Positions 55,107-63,328 of a stretch of 64,000 nt of DNA are shown here, in pieces (position 1 is the stretch's first letter; the number at the start of each line of letters is the position of its first letter). The position numbers and the translations under genes were made by a program. Below the pieces are notes generated by a model that made no database searches, had not been told where the DNA came from, and worked only from the letters and a program-made list of their open reading frames with translations. The stretch comes from an uncultured Dehalococcoidia bacterium (GTDB lineage: Bacteria; Chloroflexota; Dehalococcoidia; Lucifugimonadales; CATOSD01): contig CATOSD010000001.1 in assembly GCA_951812395.1 (NCBI GenBank), forward strand, positions 1,523,108 to 1,587,107, in the 5' to 3' direction.

Positions 55107-55328
55107 ATGCTGGAGCACGCTTCTAAGTTTGGCATTTACCTGAATCCGGAGGAGAAGAAGGTCGTTCGCATAACGTCTCCCTACTGGTTTCCGGAGGCTC
55201 CTGACTGGGTTTACGTCACCAATGAGGTAAACGCGACCCTGCTCGCGATCCGGGACATGATTCGCGAAAACTCGCTCTGCGACGACGCCGACTCCGTGAC
55301 CTGGGGCCGCATTCCGCTCAAGGACTAA
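55107..55328 (+). CDS. Small conserved-looking protein of unknown function
   Basis: The 73-residue protein (LEHASKFGIYLNPEEKKVVRIT...WVYVTNEVNATLLAIRDMI) follows an AGGAG Shine-Dalgarno (about 55096). The frame upstream reads into repeat R6 and is not part of the gene. I recognise no domain. Codon use and the ribosome-binding site support a real gene. It lies between glmS and an MFS exporter gene, and a strong palindrome follows 50 bp after its stop. Confidence 0.65.
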   Translation: MLEHASKFGIYLNPEEKKVVRITSPYWFPEAPDWVYVTNEVNATLLAIRDMIRENSLCDDADSVTWGRIPLKD

Positions 55329-55381
55329 CACGCGCTCCAAGGCCTTTCCAACGGTGTTCAGAAACGTTCCCACAACGACGT

Positions 55382-55405
55382 AGGGGCGGTTCGCGAACCG
55401 CCCCT
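55382..55405. terminator. 24-bp perfect palindrome, likely bidirectional terminator/repeat
   Basis: GGGGCGGTTC / GAACCGCCCC arms around a CGCG centre. It shares its core with the palindrome at 40929-40942. It lies between the 73-residue protein gene and the MFS gene and lacks a T-run. Confidence 0.6.
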
Positions 55406-55437
55406 GACTCTGGCCTCGACTGCCGAGAGGAGCGCGA

Positions 55438-56748
55438 TTGGATCAGAATCTCCACACTGAGGAGAGCCCCCATAGGTCCCGTCTGGCGCTTCCGCCGGCC
55501 CTGCGGTACCCCCAGTATCGCCGATTCTGGCTCGGCTCTCTGGTGTCCGTGGCCGGCTTCCAGATGCTCATGTTCGGCCAGGGCTGGCTCGCGTACGAGC
55601 TGACCGGCTCGGCCGCCTTCCTGGGAACGGTGTGGATCGCCAGCTCGGTCTCCGCCATCCTGCTCAACCTGTACGGCGGCGTGCTCGCCGACAGGCTGGA
55701 CATGCGGGCCATGATCATCATCACCCAGACCGCGAACGCCGCCCTCATCTTCTTGCTCGCCATGCTCACGCTCTTCGAGGTGGTGGAGCCGTGGCACCTG
55801 GTAGCCATAGCCTTCGTTGTCGGCGGAGTGAACGCCTTCGACCAGCCGGCGCGCCAGGCGCTCTACCCGCACCTCATAGAGCGAAAGGTGATGATGAGCG
55901 CCGTCGCCCTCCAATCCGCCATCTGGCAGGGCACCCGAATCGCGGCGCCCGCAGTGGCCGGCATCGTCGTCGCGGTCCTGAACACGCACGCTGCGTTCTT
56001 CATGGCCGCGGCGGGATTCTTCGTCATGGCGCTCGTCATGTTCGCCGTCAAGGTACCTCCGATAGAAACGCGAGGCGGCAGCAGCGCGGCCCAGGACCTC
56101 GCGGAGGGCCTGCGCTTCGTAAAGGATAACTCCACCTTCTCCATCCTTATCGGCATGACGTTCTTCAACAGCTTCTTCGGCATGGCCTACGTCGTGCTCA
56201 TGCCCATTTTCGCCCAGGACATCCTGGAAGTGGGCGCGGCCGGCCAGGGCTGGCTGCTCAGCGCGGGCGGCGTGGGCGCCCTCGGCGTAACGATGTGGCT
56301 CAGCTCGCGAAACGACGTGTCCAGGATCGGCGCGATGATAGTGGGCGGCGCGACGCTCTTCGGCCTGCTCATAATCGCGTTCGCGCTTACGTCCGAGTAC
56401 TTGGCCTTCTACCCCCTCGCGCTCGCCTTAATGCTACTGCTAGGCCTTTCCAATTCCGCGTACATGATGTCGATCATGAGTTCGCTCCAGACACTTGTTC
56501 CGGACAGGATGAGGGGACGGGTGATGGGGCTGTACGGGATGACATACAACATTATGCCGCTCGGCGGCGGTCTCATGGGCCAGGTCGCCGACAGGATAGG
56601 CGCGCCATTCACGCTCGCGCTGGGCGGTCTCGCCGTGGTCGGATTCGCGCTGGGACCGGCGCTCGCCAACCGCAGGGTGCGCAACCTCGGCTCGCTGTTG
56701 CAGAGCACCGAGGAAGACCGCTCAGGCGCTCTGGCGCGGCAGGGGTGA
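55438..56748 (+). CDS. MFS exporter (EntS/MFS_3-like)
   Basis: The 436-residue, 12-TM protein begins ALRYPQYRRFWLGSLVSVAGFQM, typical of the enterobactin-exporter-like MFS_3 family. A motif-A loop reads GGVLADRLDMRAMI, and PDRMRGRVMGLYGMTYNIMPLGGGLMGQVADRIG lies in the second half. The start is TTG with GAGAGGAG upstream. It is probably a drug or siderophore-like exporter; the substrate is unknown. Confidence 0.88.
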   Translation: MDQNLHTEESPHRSRLALPPALRYPQYRRFWLGSLVSVAGFQMLMFGQGWLAYELTGSAAFLGTVWIASSVSAILLNLYGGVLADRLDMRAMIIITQTANAALIFLLAMLTLFEVVEPWHLVAIAFVVGGVNAFDQPARQALYPHLIERKVMMSAVALQSAIWQGTRIAAPAVAGIVVAVLNTHAAFFMAAAGFFVMALVMFAVKVPPIETRGGSSAAQDLAEGLRFVKDNSTFSILIGMTFFNSFFGMAYVVLMPIFAQDILEVGAAGQGWLLSAGGVGALGVTMWLSSRNDVSRIGAMIVGGATLFGLLIIAFALTSEYLAFYPLALALMLLLGLSNSAYMMSIMSSLQTLVPDRMRGRVMGLYGMTYNIMPLGGGLMGQVADRIGAPFTLALGGLAVVGFALGPALANRRVRNLGSLLQSTEEDRSGALARQG

Positions 56749-56806
56749 CCCTCGATCACCGGGTAGCGTTGTCCCCCGGTGGACGTCAGGCAGAGGAATC
56801 GGGCCT

Positions 56807-57250
56807 ATGAGCAGGAGACAATACTGGATTTGCCTTGCAATAGTGTTCCTTGTTGAACAACTGTTTATCATAGCTGTCAGTCTTGGCCAGTACGAGTACA
56901 TGATAGAGGGCGCGTATTCGTCGAAGCAACCAGATGAAGCTATTGTGATCGCCTCTTTTGCAATTGCGGCGCTGGCTGTAGTAGCCGCTTCGATTGTCTT
57001 GTATCTCAGAAGTCGAAGAGTGGCGCGACCGCGATACCAGGTGTTGGTCCTTATCGCCGCGGGATTCCTCGCCAACTTTGGTGTGCCTCTTGTGGCCCTG
57101 TCCATTCAAACAGTAGTCTTAACACTTGTACTGCAGAGATTGCTATTCTATCTCTGGCTCATAGGCGTAGGCGCATATGGAATGCTGCCGGATGATGAGA
57201 GATACAGCCACGCAGTCTCACTCACTATCCGAATCAAGGAGGAATCATGA
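56807..57250 (+). CDS. Small membrane protein of unknown function
   Basis: The 147-residue protein has four hydrophobic segments (about 7-27, 45-67, 80-100, 103-125) and charged ends. AGAGGAA precedes the ATG. Base composition is AT-richer than its neighbours. Its stop overlaps the GatC-like start by ATGA, so the two are translationally coupled, which suggests a functional link. No family is recognised. Confidence 0.72.
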   Translation: MSRRQYWICLAIVFLVEQLFIIAVSLGQYEYMIEGAYSSKQPDEAIVIASFAIAALAVVAASIVLYLRSRRVARPRYQVLVLIAAGFLANFGVPLVALSIQTVVLTLVLQRLLFYLWLIGVGAYGMLPDDERYSHAVSLTIRIKEES

Positions 57251-57456
57251 GCGGAAGCAGGATAACCAAGGAGACCCTGGCCGCCATGGCGGCTGCCGCG
57301 GGCCTCGAATTGGGCGACGACAAGCTCGAAGAGCTGCTGCCCCAGGTCACGCAAGCCATGGAATCGCTGGGAGGCGTGGAGTCTCTGGACCTCGAGGGCG
57401 TCGAGCCTGCCGTGGGTTTCAGGGTCGACGCGCCGGGAGTGGGCAAACATGAGTAA
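57247..57456 (+). CDS. GatC-like small subunit
   Basis: The 69-residue protein (ITKETLAAMAAAAGLELGDDKLEELLPQVTQAM) resembles the N-terminal helices of GatC but is shorter than the usual 95 or so residues. GGAGG precedes its ATG. It overlaps the amidase gene by 8 bp. With the amidase it resembles a GatCA pair without GatB. It may stabilise a non-tRNA amidase. Confidence 0.68.
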   Translation: MSGSRITKETLAAMAAAAGLELGDDKLEELLPQVTQAMESLGGVESLDLEGVEPAVGFRVDAPGVGKHE

Positions 57457-58864
57457 CCCGGAACTGTGCTGGCTGTCAATCGCCGAGGCGTCGGAGTTGA
57501 TCGCATCAGGAGAGTTGTCGCCGGTCGAGCTGATCGACGCGCACCTGCAGCGCATCGACCAGACCGACGGCGCGCTCAATTCGTTCATCACGGTGATGGC
57601 CGAACAGGCCTCCGCCGAGGCCCGCGCGGCCGAGGATGCCGTCCGGTCGGGCCGACGCCTCGGGCCGCTGCACGGCATACCCGTGGGCCTGAAAGACCTG
57701 TACTACACCCGCGGCGTGCGCACGGGCATAGGTTCGAAGATACTCGCCGACTTCGTGCCCGACTACGACGCGGGAGTGACGGAGAGTTTCCGCGACGCCG
57801 GCGCCGTGCTGATGGGCAAGCTCCAGATGCACGAGTTCGCGCTGGGCGCTTCCAGCGAAAACCCCCACGACGGCGACGCCCACAACCCATGGGGCACTTC
57901 GCGGATAACCGGCGGTTCCAGCGGCGGCTCCGGCTCGTCGGTCGCGTCCGGCCAGTGCATGGCCGCGCTCGGCAGCGACACCGGCGGCTCGATTCGCATA
58001 CCCTCGTCGTTCTGCGGCATAGTGGGACTGAAGCCCACCTTCGGGCGCGTCAGCCGCCACGGCGTTTACCCGCTAGCGTTCAGCCTGGACACGGTGGGGC
58101 CGATGACGCGCACCGCGCTGGACGCCGGACTCGTGCTCAACGCCATCGCGGGCCACGACCCGCGCGACCCCTCGTCGGCAGACAGGCCCGCTGAGGACTT
58201 CACGGCGGGGATACAGGGCGGCGTCGAGGGCTTGCGCGTGGGACTGCCCCAGGAGTACTTCTACGACATCATCGATCCCCAGGTAACGCAGGCGGTGCAG
58301 ACCGCCGCCGGCGTGCTGGAGGAGTTGGGCGCGCACGTCGAAGAGGTGTCCATTCCGGCCCTCGACCACGCGCTATCCATATCCAGCACCATCCTGTTCG
58401 TCGAGGCCGCCGAGGTGCACCTCGAGCACCTGCGCGAGCGCCCCGACGACATCGGCGACGACGTCCGCCAGAGATTCGAGGTGGGCGCGCTCACGCCCGC
58501 GATTGACTACATGAAGGCGCAGCGCGCACGGCGGGCCTTCAACGCGCAGTTGGCGGATGCGATGCGCACCTACGACGTGCTGCTCGCGCCGACGAACACC
58601 TTCTGCGCGCCGCCCATCGGCGAACGCGAGTCCGTCGTCGCGGGCCGGGACTACCCGACGCGCACGCTGCTCGCCCGCCTGACGCGGCCCTTCAATCTCA
58701 CCGGCCAGCCTGCCGTCTCAGTGCCCTGCGGCTTCACCGAATCAGGGATGCCGATCGGAATGCAGGTAGCAACCCGCACCTGGGACGAGGCCATGGCGCT
58801 CCGGGTCGCCCACGCCTACCAGCAAGCCGCCGGTTGGCACACCCGCCGCCCGCCGCTCCGCTAA
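57449..58864 (+). CDS. Amidase-signature enzyme (GatA-like)
   Basis: The 471-residue amidase has catalytic Lys82 (IPVGLKDLYYT), Ser157 in GGSSGGSGSS and Ser181 in GSDTGGSIRIPSSFCG. The complete Ser-cisSer-Lys triad is present. No gatB lies nearby, so it may be a stand-alone amide hydrolase rather than part of the tRNA amidotransferase. The last 70 or so codons are duplicated as a fragment at 61355-61563. Repeat and IS sequence begins at the stop codon. Confidence 0.88.
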   Translation: MSNPELCWLSIAEASELIASGELSPVELIDAHLQRIDQTDGALNSFITVMAEQASAEARAAEDAVRSGRRLGPLHGIPVGLKDLYYTRGVRTGIGSKILADFVPDYDAGVTESFRDAGAVLMGKLQMHEFALGASSENPHDGDAHNPWGTSRITGGSSGGSGSSVASGQCMAALGSDTGGSIRIPSSFCGIVGLKPTFGRVSRHGVYPLAFSLDTVGPMTRTALDAGLVLNAIAGHDPRDPSSADRPAEDFTAGIQGGVEGLRVGLPQEYFYDIIDPQVTQAVQTAAGVLEELGAHVEEVSIPALDHALSISSTILFVEAAEVHLEHLRERPDDIGDDVRQRFEVGALTPAIDYMKAQRARRAFNAQLADAMRTYDVLLAPTNTFCAPPIGERESVVAGRDYPTRTLLARLTRPFNLTGQPAVSVPCGFTESGMPIGMQVATRTWDEAMALRVAHAYQQAAGWHTRRPPLR

Positions 58865-58871
58865 GTCCCTT

Positions 58872-60228
58872 CCCCCTGCGAGGGCTTACAGGGGTAGGTT
58901 TTGTATTGGAGTGGTCTAATAACTTGGAAAGCGCACGGCTTTCTGGCATTCTTTATTCACCACAAAGAAAGGACGCCAGAGACAGCCATGCGCCTCCCTA
59001 CGGAATGCTACCAGATAATGAAGGAGCTTGAACAGCACCTGCCGGGCCTCGACAAGTATCAATTGAGGGGCTTGGCGATGTGGGTGTGCGGCACGATACT
59101 CGCCGGCAGCGGGCGCCAGACCACTGTCGCCACAGCTCTTTCGACCGCCATGGGCAACTTCAATTCCCTGCGCCAGTATCTCAGGGAATGGCTGTACGAC
59201 GCACAAGACCGTTGCTGGCCGAGCCGAAATCAACTGGAGGTCGATGAGTGCTTCGCTCCGCTGATGAAGTGGGTGCTGTCCAAGTGGCAGTCCGACCAAC
59301 TATCACTGGCTCTGGACCCGACGCTGAAGGGTGACAACGTGGCCTCGATAGTGGTGAGCGTGGTTTACCGAAGCAGCGCCATCCCGGTGGCCTGGCGCAT
59401 CATGCCGGCCAACCGCAAGGGAGGGTGGATGCGACCTGCGGCGGAGTTGCTGAAGGCTCTGGCTGAGGCGGTTCCCGATGACATGAAGGTGTTGGTGATG
59501 TGCGACCGGGGCCTCAGGAGTCCGATGTTGTGGGAGCAGATACGCCAATTGGGTTGGCATCCGCTGGTCAGGCAGATTAAGACCACCACTTTCTGCCCGG
59601 ACGGAGGTGTTCGCAACAGGGCTTCGGAGTTCGTGCAGGCGCCCGGCCAGGCATGGGCCGGAACGGGTACCGCGTTCAGCGGCAAGAACAATCGCCGCAG
59701 GGCGACGATGATAGTGGTGTGGGACCACGGCCAAAAGGAGCGGTGGGTGTTGATGACAGACCTTCCTCCCGACGAAGTGGGGGTGAACTGGTACGCTATG
59801 CGCTTCTGGATAGAGGTGGGCTTCAGGGGCATAAAGAGCATGGGATGGCAATGGAACAAGACGCGCAGGACCGATCCTGACCGGGTGGCGCGGCATTGGC
59901 TGGTGTTGGCGGTGGCCACACTGTTGACACTGGCATACGGCACGAGGGTCGAAGACGCCCAGGAACTGGGCAAAGCGCCTGGCGATCTAAGGGTGTCCAG
60001 GGCTATCCCGCCTGGGCATCGCGGCGCCTGGTGCAAGAGGGGCCGTGAAACGAGTGTATTGAGACAAGGCGCAGCGTGGCTGCGGCGCCTGCTGCTACAG
60101 GGCAGATCGTGGAAGAGGGTGTGGCTGCTCCCCGAAGCCTGGCCACAACCACCGCCGACCCTGAAGCTGAAGTACGGGCTCGACACCTGGAATCACTAAA
60201 ACCTACCCCTGTCAGCCCTCGCAGGGGG
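58872..60228 (+). mobile_element. IS4-family insertion sequence with about 31-bp terminal inverted repeats
   Basis: The ends 58872-58902 and 60198-60228 are inverted repeats with a single mismatch (inner part CAGGGGTAGGTTTT). The element encodes one DDE transposase. The outer flanks (AGTCCCTT on the left, AAGGTTAGGATGGGGG on the right) are the two halves of a dispersed repeat, so the element sits inside a copy. The exact boundary and the target duplication are uncertain because the repeat and the element end share sequence. Confidence 0.85.
58988..60199 (+). CDS. IS4-family DDE transposase
   Basis: The 403-residue protein has catalytic Asp in LSLALDPTLKGDN, Asp in VLVMCDRGLRS and Glu in the IS4 signature YAMRFWIEVGFRGIK, an exact Y-2-R-3-E-6-K. 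An open frame runs upstream to 58901 inside the left terminal repeat; the ATG at 58988 is chosen. All catalytic residues are present, so the element may still be mobile. Confidence 0.85.
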   Translation: MRLPTECYQIMKELEQHLPGLDKYQLRGLAMWVCGTILAGSGRQTTVATALSTAMGNFNSLRQYLREWLYDAQDRCWPSRNQLEVDECFAPLMKWVLSKWQSDQLSLALDPTLKGDNVASIVVSVVYRSSAIPVAWRIMPANRKGGWMRPAAELLKALAEAVPDDMKVLVMCDRGLRSPMLWEQIRQLGWHPLVRQIKTTTFCPDGGVRNRASEFVQAPGQAWAGTGTAFSGKNNRRRATMIVVWDHGQKERWVLMTDLPPDEVGVNWYAMRFWIEVGFRGIKSMGWQWNKTRRTDPDRVARHWLVLAVATLLTLAYGTRVEDAQELGKAPGDLRVSRAIPPGHRGAWCKRGRETSVLRQGAAWLRRLLLQGRSWKRVWLLPEAWPQPPPTLKLKYGLDTWNH

Positions 60229-60263
60229 AAGGTTAGGATGGGGGTGAGAGAAGGCGCAACAAC

Positions 60264-60303
60264 AGTCCCTTCCCCCTCGCAGGGGGAAGGTTAGGATGGG
60301 GGC
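60264..60303 (+). repeat. Dispersed GC-rich repeat, copy R8
   Basis: CAGTCCCTTCCCCCTCGCAG followed by GGGGAAGGTTAGGATGGGGG. It lies 36 bp after the IS4-type element's right flank and just downstream of the Uma2 gene. Confidence 0.78.
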
Positions 60304-60337
60304 GCCGTCGAGAGGCGCAGCCGCTCTTAGGCTGCCG

Positions 60338-61063
60338 TCAGTGATTGCGGCGGCGGAGCAGTTCTTCCAACTCGCGGACGCGCGTTTCGGCGCTGGCGGC
60401 CCGCGCCTCGGCTGCGACGCGGGCCTCCCGCTCATCTTCGAAGGTCGCAATACGCCTGCCCGTGTCCGGGTCGTAGAACACTATCCCGCCCTCTTCCCAC
60501 CGGATGTTCAAGCCCAGCGCAGCGCTGTAGCCCTGCAAGCTCCCGTCCGGGAGTTCCTCGATGGGCATGGCGACGTACTCGCCGCCCACCAGGCTATCCC
60601 CTGCCAGTCGTGCCCCATGATACTCGCCCGTTTTGTCGAATCGCCAGTACTCCGGTATCCCCAGATAGGCGTAGAACACACGCTTGTCCCCCGTATCGAC
60701 GTGCGCAGTGCTCACCGACGCCACCTCCAGCACGAAGTCCGGCGGCTTGCCCTGTTCCGAGGCGATGTACCCGTTGTTCGCCTCGTAGATTTGGGGGTCC
60801 ACGTCGAAGGCGACCAGCAGGTCGGGCACTCGGGCCCGGGCCTTGTTGAAGTTGGTGTCGGCGCAAACCCATCGGTCGGCCACCACCAGAGTCGTCTCAG
60901 GCTTGCCCAGATGCACGGCCAGGTGGTGCGAGTTGCCGCTCCTGAACAGATGATCGAACCGCGTCACTTCGTCTAGCTCCCGCTCGGGCGGATCCGGCAG
61001 CCGGAATCGGCCCGGGGCCTGGGATGTCTTGGTCGTCTTGGCAAACGTATCGCGTGTAGTCAT
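60338..61063 (-). CDS. Uma2-family (DUF820) putative nuclease
   Basis: The protein has the PD-(D/E)XK-like core of Uma2: VPDLLVAFDVDP, then PPDFVLEVASVST, and KRVFYAYLGIPEYWRFD. The C-terminus is coiled coil (EREARVAAEARAASAETRVRELEELLRRR). The ATG at 61063 is preceded by AGGTG; the frame extends to 61108. Uma2 proteins expand in cyanobacteria and Chloroflexi, often near transposons. Their role is unsettled. Confidence 0.85.
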   Translation of the reverse strand: MTTRDTFAKTTKTSQAPGRFRLPDPPERELDEVTRFDHLFRSGNSHHLAVHLGKPETTLVVADRWVCADTNFNKARARVPDLLVAFDVDPQIYEANNGYIASEQGKPPDFVLEVASVSTAHVDTGDKRVFYAYLGIPEYWRFDKTGEYHGARLAGDSLVGGEYVAMPIEELPDGSLQGYSAALGLNIRWEEGGIVFYDPDTGRRIATFEDEREARVAAEARAASAETRVRELEELLRRRNH

Positions 61064-61148
61064 GTCGCACCTGTCAGCAGGAGGCGCCCTGCATACTCGT
61101 CGGGCCATTGAGTTGGGGCGTTACCATTCAGACTTCGTGATTGCCAAA

Positions 61149-61190
61149 AGTCCCTTCCCCCTTGACGGGGGGAAGGTTAGGATGGGGGTG
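61149..61190 (+). repeat. Dispersed GC-rich repeat, copy R9
   Basis: AGTCCCTTCCCCCTTGACGG followed by GGGGAAGGTTAGGATGGGGG, upstream of the Uma2 gene. Confidence 0.76.
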
Positions 61191-61354
61191 AAGGCCCTTT
61201 GTTCAGACGCGCCTCACCAACCCTGAACACTTACGCCGGAGCCGCTGTCCTTGTCTCTCCTCGGACGTCGCTCTACGGGCGATATTCTACACAAACTGAC
61301 GATTTCCGTCGCCCGGCCGGCATCATCCGAGCCTGTGTCAGTTGACTGGGCGAC

Positions 61355-61563
61355 GCCCCCGCGACGCACGCTGCCAGCCCGCCTGACGCGGCCCTTCAAC
61401 CTCACCGGCCAGCCCGCCGTCTCCGTGCCATGCGGCTTCACCGGGTCCGGGATGCCCATCGGCATGAAGGTAGCGACCCGCACCCGGGACGAAGCTATGG
61501 CCCTGCGCGTAGCCCACACCTACCAGTAAGCCGCCGGCTGGCACGCCCGCTGCCCGCCGGTGT
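61355..61563 (+). pseudogene. Duplicated 3' fragment of the amidase gene
   Basis: This fragment closely copies the amidase C-terminus at 58657-58864: RLTRPFNLTGQPAVSVPCGF and GSGMPIGMKVATRTRDEAMA. Substitutions and a TAA stop (61528-61530) replace a Gln codon. It has no catalytic residues and no promoter. Like the intact copy, it is followed at once by a dispersed repeat (R10), so gene end plus repeat were duplicated together. Confidence 0.85.
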
Positions 61564-61576
61564 AGGAAAACATCAA

Positions 61577-61674
61577 GAGTCCCATCCCCTCAGGGCTGAC
61601 AGGAGTAGACATCGGGAATGACCCTTCCAAAGAATCCCTTCCCCCTCGCAGAGGGAAGGATAAGATGGGGGTGA
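61577..61674 (+). repeat. Dispersed repeat, compound copy R10
   Basis: The first core has a CAGGGCTGACAGGAGTAGAC continuation, close to the IS4-type terminal repeat. It is followed by a second core TCCCTTCCCCCTCGCAGAGG and GGATAAGATGGGGGTGACG. The architecture is the same as R5. Confidence 0.78.
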
Positions 61675-61772
61675 CGTAGGGAGTCGCCGCCACATTTGAG
61701 GACCCCGCGAAGGAGTCGCATCAGTAGAAAGACGTCCTGCACGAACCCTGCGAAGACCAGGCCTGGCTCTAC

Positions 61773-61907
61773 ATGGCTGAGATACCGGAACCGCCCGGGT
61801 GTAGGGCATGGGCGAAGACCGCCAACAAGACCCTGGTCGAGCTATCCACAGTGGCAGCGCAGCTCATACTCTGCTGCATGGACAGAGGCAACCCCCTGCC
61901 TGCGTGA
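61773..61907 (+). pseudogene. HicB-like antitoxin remnant
   Basis: The 44-residue frame MAEIPEPPGCRAWAKTANKT...MDRGNPLPA matches the core of HicB antitoxins (PxLPGCxxxGxTxxEA ... GxPxP). The expected upstream strand is interrupted by a stop (TAG in CATCAGTAG), and there is no HicA. It is probably a decayed fragment. Confidence 0.45.
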
Positions 61908-61973
61908 GTAGCCCGGTCGTGCCGTTGGTGAGGGCGGGCTTCAAACCCACCCGCTGAAGTGGCGAGAGCCAGC

Positions 61974-62876
61974 CTACTCCGGCATCAACATGGCCCCACC
62001 TCTACCCGGAATGTCCGGAACCTTCAGCCTTTGCGTTAACGGCGGCCCCATCCCACGGTCGAAGTCCGGTTGGCGCTCAACCTCGGCTTCTATGCTCTGC
62101 AGCCAATACGTTGTCTCGGCGTGCCAGGAATCCAGCATAGACCACCCTTCGGGCGACTCGTACCGGTTCTGTTCAGTGGTCAGCAGTCCGCCCAGACTGA
62201 GGTGAACGCCGTCCCATTCTTCCGACACGGCGCCCCAATTCGGCACAAGGCGGTCGTCCTCCCTACCCCTCGCGGGATACCGGACGCAAAGCTCGTGCCA
62301 GTCGGACGGACCGTGAATCTCAAAGACCCGTACTTCCTCCAGGACACGCACTGACCACCAGGCCAGCGGGAAATCGCATCGGTAGTCGCCAACCCGTTCC
62401 TCACAGGCCACAAGTGTGGACGTAAGGAACGGCGCGTACAGCGTCGATGTGTCCTGGTTGCCGAAAGGCTTCTGAGCGTAGCGCTCCCAACCGCCCGACG
62501 GGTTTTGCGGACGACGCCATTCGCTCACATTTGCAGGGATGCCGTACATGAAGCTGCCCAGCGTGCCTTGTATGGAAAGCCAAGCCTGCGCGTCCAAGTC
62601 CAGGTCGTTGAACCACCAAGCCGTACCTGGGTTCTCAATGAGTTTGTGTGCCAGTTCCGCTTTGCCTCTTGCGAGCGACGTCACCCCGCGCGAGACCACG
62701 TCATAGTCCTGATCACTGATGTTCACGAACTCCGCGCTCGACGCTGCCACGTGAAGAGAGACAGCCGGGTCCGCAACGTCGTCAGGTGTGATGCCACTTT
62801 CGTCGAGCAGCACCAAGAAGGCGCAGCCCACGAGAGAGTTCAGGAGTTGTTCAGCACGTGTGCTGTGACGGGGCAT
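61974..62876 (-). CDS. Protein of unknown function, 300 residues
   Basis: A soluble protein with no signal or membrane segments. It has a Trp-rich middle (NPGTAWWFNDLDLDAQAWL, VSEWRRPQNPSGGWERYAQ) and many acidic residues. I recognise no family. Codon use is consistent with a real gene, and composition is slightly less GC-rich than its neighbours. It lies in the eroded, repeat-rich zone after the IS, with no operon partner. Confidence 0.6.
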   Translation of the reverse strand: MPRHSTRAEQLLNSLVGCAFLVLLDESGITPDDVADPAVSLHVAASSAEFVNISDQDYDVVSRGVTSLARGKAELAHKLIENPGTAWWFNDLDLDAQAWLSIQGTLGSFMYGIPANVSEWRRPQNPSGGWERYAQKPFGNQDTSTLYAPFLTSTLVACEERVGDYRCDFPLAWWSVRVLEEVRVFEIHGPSDWHELCVRYPARGREDDRLVPNWGAVSEEWDGVHLSLGGLLTTEQNRYESPEGWSMLDSWHAETTYWLQSIEAEVERQPDFDRGMGPPLTQRLKVPDIPGRGGAMLMPE

Positions 62877-63202
62877 CTGACGGAGACTCCTTGATGGTTT
62901 GAGATGTTAGCCTGGAAGTGGACCCTGTACAACCGTCACTGCGAACCACCCCCCCATCGTCGCCATTCCAACCCCCATTGAAACAGCCAGTACATCCGTA
63001 CTAAACTCTCCCAATCACAGATGACTGTCCCACCGACCCACTAACCAACCGACACCCACACGTAACACCCACGTCAACCAACTGTCAGATCCGGGATCAT
63101 CCAGCCGAAATCCATTGCATCCACAACCAGAAACCCAGCCCGCCCAGCTACGAAATCTGAGCCGAAGGAACAAAAGAGTCAGAATGAGACACTAGTCGCC
63201 AG

Positions 63203-63228
63203 GTAATCTGTCCCACCCGGCAGATTAC
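63203..63228. other. Hairpin GTAATCTG/CAGATTAC
   Basis: A perfect 8-bp inverted repeat (63203-63210 and 63221-63228) with a 10-nt loop, extendable by AGG/CCT across one bulge. The role is unknown; it may be a terminator, a protein site or a small element end. Confidence 0.4.
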
Positions 63229-63286
63229 TCCTGCCATTGCCCGACGCGACTCCGCTCGATAGCCCGTCCATCCCGCCCCGACCCAT

Positions 63287-63328
63287 TGTCCCTTCCGCCT
63301 CGCAGGGGGGAGGTTAGGACGGGGGTGA
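63287..63328 (+). repeat. Dispersed GC-rich repeat, copy R11
   Basis: TGTCCCTTCCGCCTCGCAGG followed by GGGGAGGTTAGGACGGGGGT, a diverged copy. Confidence 0.72.

Noticed and set aside
57247..58864. Firm assignment as gatCA of the tRNA amidotransferase
   Set aside because: gatB is absent here and the GatC-like protein is short; family membership alone does not establish that function.
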